Source: Azospirillaceae bacterium (GTDB taxonomy: Bacteria > Pseudomonadota > Alphaproteobacteria > Azospirillales > Azospirillaceae). Taken from it: DNA of 64,000 nucleotides. Location: assembly GCA_028283825.1 (NCBI GenBank), contig JAPWJW010000003.1, forward strand, positions 2,418,501-2,482,500, read 5' to 3'. The position numbers and the translations under genes are program-made. A model generated the notes under the pieces. That model worked only from the letters and a program-made list of their open reading frames with translations, had not been told where the DNA came from and searched no databases. Shown in pieces: positions 1 through 8,590 of this stretch (position 1 is the stretch's first letter; each line of letters starts with the position of its first letter).

Positions 1-12
1 CCAGGCTGGGGC

Positions 13-480
13 ATGCCGCCTGAGACGCCTGACCCCGCTTCGCCCATGGAACGCGCCTTCGCCGAGGCCGCGTCGGCCGCCGCGCGGGGGGAGGTGCCGG
101 TGGGCGCCGTCATCGTCGATCCCGCCACCGGGACCATCCTGGCCGCCGCCTCCAACCGGACGGAGGAACTGGCCGACCCCACCGCGCATGCCGAGGTGCT
201 GGCCATCCGTGCGGCTTGCGCCGCCGTGGGCCAGCCGCGCCTGCCGGGGCTGGATCTGTATGTGACGCTGGAGCCGTGCGCCTTGTGCGCCGCCGCCATC
301 AGTTTCGCCCGGCTGCGGCGGGTCTATTTCGGCGCCTATGATCCCAAGGGCGGGGCGGTGGAACATGGCCCCCGCTTCTTCACCCAGCCCACCTGCCACC
401 ATGCGCCCGACACCTACGGCGGCTTGCAGGAACGGCGCGCCGCCGCCCAATTGCAGGATTTTTTCAGGGAACGCCGTTAG
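13..480 (+). CDS. tadA: tRNA-specific adenosine deaminase
   Basis: Converts adenosine 34 of the tRNA-Arg(ACG) anticodon to inosine in the cytoplasm. The 155-residue product has the zinc deaminase signature: HAE with His59 as ligand and Glu61 as proton shuttle, then EPCALC supplying Cys89 and Cys92. Length fits the family. The first ATG (13) gives a short acidic, Pro-rich extension; the ATG at 46 (MERAFAEA) is nearer the usual family start and is a fair alternative. The gene is complete, with only 12 bases of the window before it. A structured repeat begins 38 bases after the stop. The family assignment is firm; only the start is uncertain. Confidence 0.95.
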   Translation: MPPETPDPASPMERAFAEAASAAARGEVPVGAVIVDPATGTILAAASNRTEELADPTAHAEVLAIRAACAAVGQPRLPGLDLYVTLEPCALCAAAISFARLRRVYFGAYDPKGGAVEHGPRFFTQPTCHHAPDTYGGLQERRAAAQLQDFFRERR

Positions 481-517
481 CCTGCCACCGTTGCCTTGGG
501 GGCCGCGTGCGAACATA

Positions 518-617
518 GGACGCGACGGCGTCCGCCGGAGTTTTCCGGGGAGCGTCAGTGGACTGGAAAACGAGGAAGCCCCAAGCGGCCGGATGGCCGC
601 GCCCGGCGACTGAGGGA
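518..617 (+). repeat. Dispersed hairpin element, copy A
   Basis: First copy of the intergenic structured repeat. Stem 2 is GGACGC/GCGTCC around loop GACG (518-533). Stem 3 is GTTTTCC (540-546) with GGAAAAC (565-571) around a GGGGAGCG...GTGGACT loop. Stem 4 is GCGGCC (585-590)/GGCCGC (595-600) around GGAT. The tail GCCCGGCG...TGAGGG ends at 617. The leading 12-13 bp stem 1 of other copies is absent. It lies between tadA and the next gene, on the tadA strand. Function unknown. Confidence 0.85.
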
Positions 618-643
618 CGTTTGTCAAAATAAAGGACAACCGC

Positions 644-1318
644 ATGCCGCTCTACCGCGACGACTACGGCGCCTTCTACTGGTCCTTGCGCGGCGATGTG
701 ACGGGCGAGGTGGTGCGCGACACGCCTTTTCACAAGGACGCCGGCACCCGCGTGCAGCGGGTGCGGCCGGAACAGCAGGGGCGCATCCTGTGGACGGCGC
801 GGGCCATGTTCGCCCTGTTGGGGCTGGAGGCGCTGACCGTATTGGCGCTGGCCGTCGGGTTGTTGGTCATCCCGCCCGGCTGGCCGGCGGCCCTGGCGTT
901 GAACGCCTTCCTGCCGGGCACCGTGCTGTCGGAACTGACGGTGTCGGTGCTGCTGCCGTTGTCGTGCGAATGGACGACGGTGCGCCACCCCTTGCGCATC
1001 GTCGCGCATCAGGCGCCCAGCCTGCTGCTGGCGCCCTTGCTGCCCATCCTGGGGCCCCTGCTGCATGTCGCGGCCGTGGCCGTGATCATGTGGCGCGATG
1101 GCACGGGGCTCCTGGCCCTGCGGACCTTCCTGGGCCGGACGGACCTGTGGGAGCGGGGCGTGCTGGCGCTGGCGGCCTTGGCGCTGGGCGTCCTGGCCGG
1201 CTGGCTGATCCGCCAGTGCGCGGTCGCCTGGATGGCGTCCCGCCGCCGTCCCGCGACACCCACCCCCGGCCTGCGGGTGGCGGCGTCGCGGGACCGGCGG
1301 GTGGGCCGGGGCGATTAG
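644..1318 (+). CDS. Hypothetical membrane protein
   Basis: A 224-residue protein I do not recognise. The first 45 residues are polar and basic; four or so hydrophobic stretches follow (about residues 50-75, 80-108, 125-150 and 165-190), so it is probably an inner-membrane protein. The tail is Arg-rich and cytoplasmic-looking. Third positions are mostly G or C as in neighbouring genes, and AAGGA sits 9-13 bases before the ATG, so the gene looks real and native. Its stop overlaps the stop of the convergent TPR gene by four bases. No catalytic motif is visible. Confidence 0.7.
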   Translation: MPLYRDDYGAFYWSLRGDVTGEVVRDTPFHKDAGTRVQRVRPEQQGRILWTARAMFALLGLEALTVLALAVGLLVIPPGWPAALALNAFLPGTVLSELTVSVLLPLSCEWTTVRHPLRIVAHQAPSLLLAPLLPILGPLLHVAAVAVIMWRDGTGLLALRTFLGRTDLWERGVLALAALALGVLAGWLIRQCAVAWMASRRRPATPTPGLRVAASRDRRVGRGD

Positions 1319-2220
1319 GCCTCCGGCTTTTCTTCCGTCGCTTCTTCCACTTTGGCCGCTTCGCCGGCGGCCTTGTCGGCGCGATAGGCGTCGAAGGCGA
1401 TCTTGACCGAGCGGGCGGTCTCGCTGTCCGGATACGTGGCGGCCCACTGGTCGGCCAGGTCGGCGGCGGCGTCGCCGTTGCCGCCCTGGGCCATCACGGT
1501 CAGGCAGCGGGCATAGAACTGCTGCGGCACCGGGTGGGTGGGGGTGGTCTGCACCAGCACCCAGATGATCTGCGCCGCCTCATCCGTGCGGCCCATGGCG
1601 ATCAGGGTGTCGGCCAGGGCCAGGCGGGCGTCGCCCTGGGACGGATCCAGGCTGGCGCAGGCGTGGAACTCCGCCGCCGCCGCGTCCAGGCGGCCGGTGT
1701 TGCGCAGCACCAGGCCCAGGTTGAAATGGGTCTCGGCCCGGTTGGGGTCGATCTCCAGCGTGTGGCGCCAGGCGTCCTCCGCCCCGGCCAGGTCGTTGGA
1801 CTGGCCGCAGGCCACGCCCAGGGCGTGCCAGGCCTCCGCGAACTGCGGGTTCAGTTCCACCGCGCGGCGGAAGCTTTCGATGGCCTCGGCCGTCTTGCCC
1901 TGGCCCAGCAGGGCCATGCCCAGGTTCTGGTGGGGCGGCGGATGGTTGGGGTTCAGCGACCGCGCCTTCTTCAGGCAGGTCACCGCCTCATCGAACTTGC
2001 CCAGGCCCTGCAGCACGGCGCCCAGGTTGGACCAGGCGATGCGCACCTCCGGGATGGCGGCATAGATGCGGATGATGGCGCGGTAGGCGTTCTCCGCCTC
2101 CTTCAGCCGGCCCTGGCGGTGCAGGTCGGCTGCCACCCGCATGTCGTTGGTGAAGGGCGCGTTGGCGCTCGCGTCCTTGGAGATTTCGGAAATGCGGCGG
2201 CGACGGTCCTGACGGTTCAT
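1315..2220 (-). CDS. Tetratricopeptide repeat protein
   Basis: A 301-residue protein built from tandem TPR units between about residues 27 and 235. Successive units carry the TPR pattern (for example AWSNLGAVLQGLGKFDEAV, then HQNLGMALLGQGKTAEAI), which forms a helical protein-binding scaffold. There is no signal peptide; the N-terminus is very basic (MNRQDRRRR) and the C-terminus is Ala/Glu-rich and probably disordered, so it is likely cytoplasmic. CAAGGA lies just before the ATG. The partner and pathway are not evident: purD behind it on the same strand is 90 bases away and unrelated. Confidence 0.8.
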   Translation of the reverse strand: MNRQDRRRRISEISKDASANAPFTNDMRVAADLHRQGRLKEAENAYRAIIRIYAAIPEVRIAWSNLGAVLQGLGKFDEAVTCLKKARSLNPNHPPPHQNLGMALLGQGKTAEAIESFRRAVELNPQFAEAWHALGVACGQSNDLAGAEDAWRHTLEIDPNRAETHFNLGLVLRNTGRLDAAAAEFHACASLDPSQGDARLALADTLIAMGRTDEAAQIIWVLVQTTPTHPVPQQFYARCLTVMAQGGNGDAAADLADQWAATYPDSETARSVKIAFDAYRADKAAGEAAKVEEATEEKPEA

Positions 2221-2310
2221 CTCTATGGTGTCCTTGAAAATCCTACGGGGGCCTGCCTCATGGGGTGTTTGAGGTCAGGCCCGCGCCCCTGCTTCCCCTG
2301 AAGACGGACC

Positions 2311-3609
2311 TTACAGGCCCGCCTTCTCCCGCTCAATCGCACGCCAGCCGATGTCCCGCCGGCAGAAGCCTTCCGGCCACCGGATGCGGTCCACCGCCTG
2401 ATAGGCCAGGGCCTGCGCCTGGGCCACGGTCCGGCCCACGGCCGTCACGCCCAGCACCCGGCCGCCGTTGGCCAGCACCGTGTCGCCATCCGCCCTGGTG
2501 CCGGCATGGAAGACGGTGACGCCATCCACGGCGCCAGCCTCATCCAGGCCGCCGATGACGGTGTTCTTCACGTAATCGCCGGGATAGCCATCGGCCGCCA
2601 TCACCACGCACAGCGCGGGCTCGTCGTGCCAGCGCAGATCCACGTGGTCCAGCTGGCCGTCGCAGGTGGCCAGCAGCACCGGCAGGATGTCGGACTTCAG
2701 GCGCCGCATCAGCACCTGGCATTCCGGGTCGCCGAAGCGGGCGTTGAATTCGATCAGGCGCGGCGTCGGCCCGTTCGGGCCGGGCTCGATCATCAATCCG
2801 GCGAACAGCACGCCCTTGAACGGCGTGCCCTCGGCCGCCATGCCCTTGACCGTGGGTTCCACGATCTCGCGCATCACCCGGTCCTGAAGCTCCGGCGTCA
2901 GCACGGGGGCGGGGGAATAGGCCCCCATGCCGCCGGTGTTGGGGCCCTGGTCGTTGTCGAACACCCGCTTGTGGTCCTGGGCGCCCACCAGGGGCAGCGC
3001 ATGCGTGCCGTCGCACAGGGCGAAGAAGCTGGCCTCCTCCCCCTCCATGAACTCTTCGATCACCACCTCATCGCCGGCATCGCCGAAGCGGCCGTTCAGC
3101 ATGGCGTCGTCGATGGCGGCCAGCGCCTCATCCAGGGTCATGGCGATGACGACACCCTTGCCGGCGGCCAGGCCGTCGGCTTTCACCACGATGGGGGCGC
3201 CCTGTTCGGTGGCGTAGGCCTTGGCGGATGCGGCATCCGTGAAGCGCTTATAGGCGGCGGTGGGCACGCCGTACTTGGCGCAGATGTCCTTCATGAAGCC
3301 CTTGGACCCTTCCAGGGCGGCGGCGGCCTGGCTGGGGCCGAAGGCCTTGATGCCGGCGGCGGTCAGCCGGTCCACCAGGCCCAGCACCAGCGGCTGTTCC
3401 GGGCCCACCACCACCAGGTCCACGGCGTTGGCGGTGGCGAAGGCCACCAGGCCGTCCACATCGTCGGCCTTGATATCGACGCAGGCCGCCACATTGCGGA
3501 TGCCGGCGTTGCCGGGCGCGCACCATAGGGTGCCGCACAGGGGGGAGGCCTGGATGGCCCAGCACAGGGCATGCTCCCGCCCGCCGGATCCAACGACAAG
3601 GATCTTCAT
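2311..3609 (-). CDS. purD: Phosphoribosylamine-glycine ligase (GARS)
   Basis: Second step of de novo purine synthesis: joins glycine to 5-phosphoribosylamine using ATP. The 432-residue protein has the family's features in order: N-terminal [14 protein letters not shown], the ATP-grasp region with [11 protein letters not shown] near residue 145, QDHKR and the glycine-rich [10 protein letters not shown] near 225, and the metal-binding [13 protein letters not shown] near 285. Length is normal. The reading frame begins one codon earlier at a GTG (3612); the ATG at 3609, which gives the usual MKILV start, is preferred. It diverges from xseA across about 60 bases, which must hold both promoters. 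Confidence 0.97.
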   Translation of the reverse strand: MKILVVGSGGREHALCWAIQASPLCGTLWCAPGNAGIRNVAACVDIKADDVDGLVAFATANAVDLVVVGPEQPLVLGLVDRLTAAGIKAFGPSQAAAALEGSKGFMKDICAKYGVPTAAYKRFTDAASAKAYATEQGAPIVVKADGLAAGKGVVIAMTLDEALAAIDDAMLNGRFGDAGDEVVIEEFMEGEEASFFALCDGTHALPLVGAQDHKRVFDNDQGPNTGGMGAYSPAPVLTPELQDRVMREIVEPTVKGMAAEGTPFKGVLFAGLMIEPGPNGPTPRLIEFNARFGDPECQVLMRRLKSDILPVLLATCDGQLDHVDLRWHDEPALCVVMAADGYPGDYVKNTVIGGLDEAGAVDGVTVFHAGTRADGDTVLANGGRVLGVTAVGRTVAQAQALAYQAVDRIRWPEGFCRRDIGWRAIEREKAGL

Positions 3610-3670
3610 CACGCCTACTCCCGGATCCCGATTCCATCTGTTGCGCGGGGGGTTGTATCATGCCCGCGCC

Positions 3671-5305
3671 ATGACTCAAGACTTCCCCGACTCATCCATC
3701 CCCCCCGCCGCCGATCTGGGCTATGCCGCCACCAAGCCGGTGGCCGGCGGCAACCTGCCGGAGCTTTCGGTTTCCGACCTGTCGCGCGCGCTGAAGCGCA
3801 CGGTGGAGGAGACGTACGGCTATGTCCGCGTGCGGGGCGAGGTCAGCCAGCCCAAGCGCGTCTCCTCCGGCCATCTCTATCTGCGCCTGAAGGATGACCA
3901 GTCGGTGATCGAGGCCGTGTGCTGGAAGGGCACGGTCATGCGCCTGTCGGTGAAGCCCGAGGACGGGATGGAGGTGATCTGCACTGGCCGCCTGACGACC
4001 TACCCCGGCCGCTCGCAATACCAGCTGATCATCGAGACGATGGAGCTGGCGGGCGAAGGCGCCCTGCTGAAGATGCTGGAGGAGCGCCGGCGCCGGCTGG
4101 CGGCGGAGGGGCTGTTCGATGCCCAGCGCAAGCGGCCGCTGCCCTTCCTGCCCCAGGTCATCGGCGTGGTGACTTCGCCCACCGGCGCCGTCATCCGCGA
4201 CATCCTGCACCGCCTGGCCGACCGTTTCCCCCGGCACGTCCTGCTGTGGCCGGTGGCGGTGCAGGGCGAGGGGGCGGCGGCCCAGGTGGCCCGCGCCATC
4301 CAGGGCTTCAACGCCATCGCGCCCGGCGGCCCGGTACCCCGACCCGACCTGCTGATCGTGGCGCGCGGCGGCGGCAGCCTGGAAGACCTGATGGCCTTCA
4401 ATGAGGAGATCGTGGTGCGGGCGGCAGCGGCCAGCCAGATCCCCCTGATCTCCGCCGTCGGGCATGAGACCGACACCACGCTGATCGACTTCGCCTCCGA
4501 CCGCCGGGCGCCCACGCCCACCGCCGCTGCCGAGATGGCGGTGCCGGTGCGGGCGGAGCTGCTGGCCCAGGTGATGGAAAGCGGCCGCCGCCTGGAAGGG
4601 GCGGCGGGCCGCCTGTTGAATGAACGCCGCTCACGGGTGGAAGGGCTGGGCCGTGGCCTGGGCGACCCGCGTGCGCTGCTGGAGGGGGCCGCCCAGCGGC
4701 TGGACGACCGGGGCGAACGCCTGGGCCTGTCCATGACCGGCCTGATCCGCCGCCATCGGACGGAAGTGGCGAAGCTCAGCGCCGGCCTGCGTCATCCGGC
4801 CCAGGTGCTGGCCATGGCCCGCACCCATCTGGACCTTGCCAGCCGGGGCCTGGCTGGCGGCGTCACCCGCCTGATCGCCGATCGTGCCAATCGCGCCCAA
4901 ACCCTGGGCCAGCGCCTGACACCCCAGCCCCTGGTGCGCCGGGCGGAGGAGGGCGGGGTGCGCCTGGCCGACCTGGGCCGCCGGCTGGATGCCAGCTTCG
5001 GCCGCGCCGTGGCCGATGGCGCCCGCCGGCTGGAAGGGCAGTCCAAGCTGCTGGAGACGCTCTCATACCGCGGGGTGCTGGCGCGCGGTTTCGCCCTGGT
5101 GACGACGGCCGAGGGCCATCCCGTCACCCGTGTCGATCAGGCCCCGGCGGGCGAACGGGTGCGGGTGGAGTTCATCGATGGTGCCGTGGGCGCCCTGCTG
5201 GACGGTGAGGCGCCGGCCAAACCCGCCGGGCCGCCCCGCGACTCGGCGCCCACGCCGAAGCCCCGCGCGCCCGGCCGGCCCGGCGGCCAGGGCAGCCTGT
5301 TCTGA
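3671..5305 (+). CDS. xseA: Exodeoxyribonuclease VII large subunit
   Basis: Catalytic subunit of ExoVII, which degrades single-stranded DNA from either end with the small subunit XseB (not in this window). 544 residues. An OB-fold lies at about 25-125 (VRVRGEVSQPKRVSSGHLY), the nuclease core at 145-330 includes GVVTSPTGAVIRDI, VARGGGSLEDLMAFN and SAVGHETDTTLIDFASD, and a long helical, Arg-rich segment follows, as in the coiled-coil arm of the family. The reading frame is open upstream into purD; the ATG at 3671 is chosen because it restores normal length. The C-terminal 30 residues are Pro/Arg-rich. Copy B of the structured repeat begins 24 bases after the stop. Confidence 0.95.
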   Translation: MTQDFPDSSIPPAADLGYAATKPVAGGNLPELSVSDLSRALKRTVEETYGYVRVRGEVSQPKRVSSGHLYLRLKDDQSVIEAVCWKGTVMRLSVKPEDGMEVICTGRLTTYPGRSQYQLIIETMELAGEGALLKMLEERRRRLAAEGLFDAQRKRPLPFLPQVIGVVTSPTGAVIRDILHRLADRFPRHVLLWPVAVQGEGAAAQVARAIQGFNAIAPGGPVPRPDLLIVARGGGSLEDLMAFNEEIVVRAAAASQIPLISAVGHETDTTLIDFASDRRAPTPTAAAEMAVPVRAELLAQVMESGRRLEGAAGRLLNERRSRVEGLGRGLGDPRALLEGAAQRLDDRGERLGLSMTGLIRRHRTEVAKLSAGLRHPAQVLAMARTHLDLASRGLAGGVTRLIADRANRAQTLGQRLTPQPLVRRAEEGGVRLADLGRRLDASFGRAVADGARRLEGQSKLLETLSYRGVLARGFALVTTAEGHPVTRVDQAPAGERVRVEFIDGAVGALLDGEAPAKPAGPPRDSAPTPKPRAPGRPGGQGSLF

Positions 5306-5328
5306 TCCACGCCGTCCCCTTTTTTATA

Positions 5329-5429
5329 GGCCGCGACCGCGGCCGCCGGAGCTTTCTGGGGAGCCGAAGGCGGACTGGAAAGCGAGGACAAGGCAAGGGC
5401 CCGGATGGGCCCGCCCGCCGATTGAGGGA
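5329..5429 (+). repeat. Dispersed hairpin element, copy B
   Basis: Stem 2 GGCCGC/GCGGCC around GACC (5329-5344); stem 3 GCTTTC (5351-5356) with GAAAGC (5378-5383); stem 4 GGGCCC/GGGCCC around GGAT (5397-5412); tail ending TTGAGGGA. Stem 1 is absent. Compared with copy A, stems 2, 3 and 4 all carry base changes on both arms that keep the pairing. It follows xseA on the same strand, and an IS630 element is inserted 13 bases beyond its tail. Confidence 0.85.
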
Positions 5430-5443
5430 ACGACTTAAAACTA

Positions 5444-6494
5444 GAGCATTTTGAAATAAGGCTGAATCGGTAAGGGGGATTCCCATTTATTTGGGCCTCT
5501 GATTCACTGCGTCTGTCTTGAGATGGAGGCAGTGGCGATGGGTCGTCCGTATTCAATGGATCTTCGTGAACGGGTAGTGGCCGCAGTTCAGGGGGGCCTG
5601 TCGCGGCGTCAGGCGGCGGCTCGGTTCGGTGTGAGCGACAGCGCGGCGATCAGGTGGATGAAGCGCCTGAACGAGACGGGTGACGTCGCCCCTGGTCAGA
5701 TGGGCGGTCACAAGCCCAAGAAGATATCCGGTGACCATCACACCTGGCTTGTTGCGCGCTGCCAGGAGCGGCCCTTCACCCTGGCCGTCCTGATCGCGGA
5801 ACTGGGGGAACGCGGCCTGAAGGTCGACTACCGTTCGGTCTGGGAGTTCGTCCGTGGCCAGGGGCTGACTTATAAAAAAAGACGCTGGTCGCCAGCGAGC
5901 AGGACCGCCCCGACGTTGCCCACCGACGAGCGCAATGGGTGAAGCACCGGGCGTCGGTCGATCCGTCCCGCCTGGTGTTCATCGACGAAACCTGGACCAA
6001 AACCAACATGGCGCCACTCCGAGGATGGGGGCCGCGCAGTGAGCGCCTTGTCGGCAAGGCGCCCTTTGGCCATTGGAACACCATGACCTTCCTGGCCGCC
6101 CTGCGCCATGACCGCATCGAGGCTCCTTGGCTCTTGAACAAGCCCGTCAACGGCCAGCGCTTCCAGGTCTATGTCGAGGAGGTTCTCGCTCCGACCTTGA
6201 GCAAGGGCGATGTCGTCATCATGGACAACCTTCCCTCCCACAAGGCCAAGCCCGTTCGCAAGGCCATCCGCGACGCCGGCGCTAAGTTAATCTTCTTACC
6301 AAAATACTCCCCGGACATGAACCCCATCGAGAAGTTCTTCTCCAAGCTCAAGCATTCTTTGCGTGAGGCCCAGCCACGATCTATCGAGGCCCTCTGCAAG
6401 AGCATCGTAAAGACCATGGATACTGTTACGCCAGCGGAATGCTCAAACTACTTCAAAAGTTGCGGGTATGGACCAACCTAAAATCATAATGCTC
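5444..6494 (+). mobile_element. IS630-family insertion sequence, complete
   Basis: A 1051-bp element flanked by a TA dinucleotide at each end (5442-5443 and 6495-6496), as expected for IS630/Tc1-mariner target duplication. The ends are inverted: the left begins GAGCATTTTGA and the complement of the right begins GAGCATTATGA. It carries a single transposase read through a frameshift. Both ends and the coding capacity look intact, so it may be active. Its right edge lies exactly at the stop codon of the minus-strand acyltransferase gene. Confidence 0.93.
5523..6481 (+). CDS. IS630-family transposase made by -1 frameshift
   Basis: DDE transposase encoded in two overlapping frames. The first part (5523-5942) carries a helix-turn-helix domain (MDLRERVVAAVQGGLSRRQA). 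The second (stop 6481) carries the catalytic core with the first Asp in VFIDETW, the second in VVIMDNLPSHK and the final acidic residue in SPDMNPIEKFFSKLK. The frames join at seven consecutive A (5874-5880, in TAT AAA AAA AGA); slipping back one base there gives KKTLVASEQD, restoring a continuous family-typical protein. A -1 slippage of this type is known in IS630 elements, so I read it as programmed rather than as damage. The start may be 5523 or the ATG at 5538 (MGRPYSMDL). Confidence 0.92.
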
Positions 6495-7402
6495 TAATCA
6501 GGCCAGCGCCGGTGGGTCCACAGCCACTGGCCGGGGTTTTCCAGCACCCAGCTTTCCAGCAGGCGGTTGACCTCCACCGTGATGGCGCGGATGTCGGTGG
6601 GGCGATCACCGGTGCGCGGCGGCAGGTCCATGGGCGGCCAGACCTGGATGCGGAAGCGGGCGCCCTTGGCCAGGCGCGTCACCCGCATCGGCGCCACCAC
6701 CGCGCCGTGGCGCACCACCACGTCGCCGGTGATGGTGCTGGTCATGGCGTCGCGGCCCAGGAAGGGCACGGCCAGGCCCTCGTTCAGTTTCTGGTCGGCC
6801 AGGATGCCCAGCACGCCGCCCGCCCGCATGGCGGCCAGGATGCCCTTGGCCGAGGCGCGACCCTTGGGCACCAGGGTGGTGCCCAACTCCCCGCGCGCCT
6901 GGGTCAGCAGCCGATCGACCGAGGGGTTGTTGGGGGCGCGATAGATGGCGGTCATGGTCTGGCCGCACTTGAAGACGGTCATCGCCACCAGTTCCCAGTT
7001 GGCGAAATGGCCGGTCAGGATGACGCCGGGCTTGCCGTCGGTTTCCAGGTTCCGCACATTTTCCGCCCCGATCAGTTCCACCCGCTGCTCCCACTCGCGT
7101 GAGATGGTCTTCAGGTGCGGGTATTCGGCCATGGTGCGGCCCAGGTTGTCCCAGCATTCCAGCGCTATGCGGTGGCGGGCGGCCTCATCCAGGTGGGGCA
7201 GGGCCTTGGCCAGGTTGCGCAGGACCTTAGCGTTGCCGCCCAGCAGCGGGCCCAGCGTGCGCCCCACCCAGCCACCGAAATCGGACGCGGTGTCGGCCGG
7301 CAGCAGGCCCAGCAGGCAGAACAGGGTGCGGACGCCCAGTGCTTCCAGCGGATAGCCCAGCGTGCTGGTCAGCTTGCGGCGAAAGGCGCTGTGATTGGCC
7401 AT
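6494..7402 (-). CDS. Lipid A biosynthesis acyltransferase, LpxL/HtrB type (copy 1)
   Basis: Adds a secondary acyl chain to Kdo-lipid A precursors at the inner membrane. 302 residues. The HX4E catalytic motif is GHFANWE (His132, Glu137), with ADQKLNEG and the conserved RAPNNP nearby. The open frame extends 63 codons upstream, but MANHS is chosen because the neighbouring paralogue begins with the same MANHSxxRR. A hydrophobic N-terminal helix spans about residues 22-45. It is last in the run waaA-lpxK-LpxL-LpxL. The IS630 element abuts it: the TAG stop is made of the TA target plus the terminal base of the IS, so the protein is not truncated. Which acyl chain and position it serves cannot be told. 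Confidence 0.9.
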   Translation of the reverse strand: MANHSAFRRKLTSTLGYPLEALGVRTLFCLLGLLPADTASDFGGWVGRTLGPLLGGNAKVLRNLAKALPHLDEAARHRIALECWDNLGRTMAEYPHLKTISREWEQRVELIGAENVRNLETDGKPGVILTGHFANWELVAMTVFKCGQTMTAIYRAPNNPSVDRLLTQARGELGTTLVPKGRASAKGILAAMRAGGVLGILADQKLNEGLAVPFLGRDAMTSTITGDVVVRHGAVVAPMRVTRLAKGARFRIQVWPPMDLPPRTGDRPTDIRAITVEVNRLLESWVLENPGQWLWTHRRWPD

Positions 7403-7616
7403 GACTGCCCCGTTGCGGCCCGGCCACGATGGCATGGGGCGCATTGTTCTGGGAATGGAATGATCCGATCCCAGGCAGGGGCCCAAGCCCGTGATGAAGG
7501 CGCGCAGGATGGATGCCGCCCGCGCCCAAACGCCGGCGGCGCGTAAAGCTATCGGGTGCTTTTTGCCGCAGGTCAAGGGAAGGCGTCCCAAAGTCAGGGG
7601 AACGCGAAGGGTGGTC

Positions 7617-8531
7617 TCAGTCCGGCCAGCGGTTATGGCTCCACATCCACTGGCCGGGCTGGGCCCGCACCCAGGATTCCAGCAGGGCGTTGACCCGGGC
7701 CATGCCGGCGAAGGTGCCGGTGGCGCGGTCGCCCGCCTTTTCCAGCACCATGGGTGCCATGGCCTCGACCCGGAACAGGGGGCCCCCCTTGGTCGCCGGC
7801 AGGCGCGTCACCCGGACGGGAACGATGGGCGCCTCATACCGCAGGGCCAGGTCGGCGGTGAAGGCGCCGGTCATGGCATCGCGCCCGAAGAAGGGCACGG
7901 GGATGCCCTCGTTCAGCTTCTGGTCGGTCAGCACGCCGATATGGCCGCCGCCGCGGATGGTGGACATCAGGCCGCGTGCGGATTCGCGGCCTTTGGGCAC
8001 CAGGAAACCCTGCAGCGGGCCCCGCGCGCGGGCCAGCAGGCGGCCGACCCAGGGGTTGTTGGGTGCCCGATAGACCATGGTCAGCGGCAGGCCCATCTTG
8101 TGACAGGCCAGCGCCGCCATTTCCCAGTTGGCCAAGTGGGCGGTGATGCAGATGCCGGGGCGGCCGTCGTCGCGCAGCGCCCACAGATGTTCAGCACCCA
8201 CCATCTCGATCCGCGCATCCCATTGGGCGGAAATGGTCTTGATGTGCGGATATTCCGCCATGGTGCGGCCCAGGTTTTCCCAGGACTGGCGGGCGATGGC
8301 CCGGCGCTGTTCTGGCGTCAGTTCCGGCATCGCCCGTTCCAGGCGGCGCAACACCTTGGCGTGGCCGCGCAGGCGTGGGCCGACCGTGCGGCCCGCCCAG
8401 GCGCCCACGCTTGACGCCGCCTCCACCGGCAGCAGGCTCAACACGCCGTAGATCAGGTAGACGGCCACCGCTTCCAGGCGATGGCCCACGGTACGGCTGA
8501 AGGCGCGGCGCAGACGGCTATGGTTGGCCAT
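7617..8531 (-). CDS. Lipid A biosynthesis acyltransferase, LpxL/HtrB type (copy 2)
   Basis: 304-residue paralogue of the preceding acyltransferase, sharing long identical blocks (NLGRTMAEYPH, YRAPNNP, LVPKGR, DQKLNEG, FGRDAMT) and the same ending NRWPD/RRWPD. The HX4E motif is AHLANWE (His about 132). Expected role: secondary acylation of lipid A at the inner membrane. The frame opens four codons earlier (MPRA-MANHS); the ATG at 8531 is preferred by comparison with the paralogue. It lies 59 bases after lpxK, and a 214-bp gap separates it from copy 1. The two look like a tandem duplication that has since diverged, perhaps in acyl-donor or position preference. Confidence 0.9.
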   Translation of the reverse strand: MANHSRLRRAFSRTVGHRLEAVAVYLIYGVLSLLPVEAASSVGAWAGRTVGPRLRGHAKVLRRLERAMPELTPEQRRAIARQSWENLGRTMAEYPHIKTISAQWDARIEMVGAEHLWALRDDGRPGICITAHLANWEMAALACHKMGLPLTMVYRAPNNPWVGRLLARARGPLQGFLVPKGRESARGLMSTIRGGGHIGVLTDQKLNEGIPVPFFGRDAMTGAFTADLALRYEAPIVPVRVTRLPATKGGPLFRVEAMAPMVLEKAGDRATGTFAGMARVNALLESWVRAQPGQWMWSHNRWPD

Positions 8532-8590
8532 GGCACGCGGCATTGCAGATCAGGCGATGCATGCTCGAAAACGGTCCTGCCGGGGGGCGC

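Noticed and set aside
338-613. Short open frame running from tadA into copy A of the repeat
   Set aside because: Its second half is only the translation of the structured repeat, and the same peptide-like string appears at other copies; not a protein gene.
5868-5885. Transposase as a broken pseudogene
   Set aside because: The frame change is at an exact A7 slippery run and both parts are complete, which fits programmed frameshifting known in the family.
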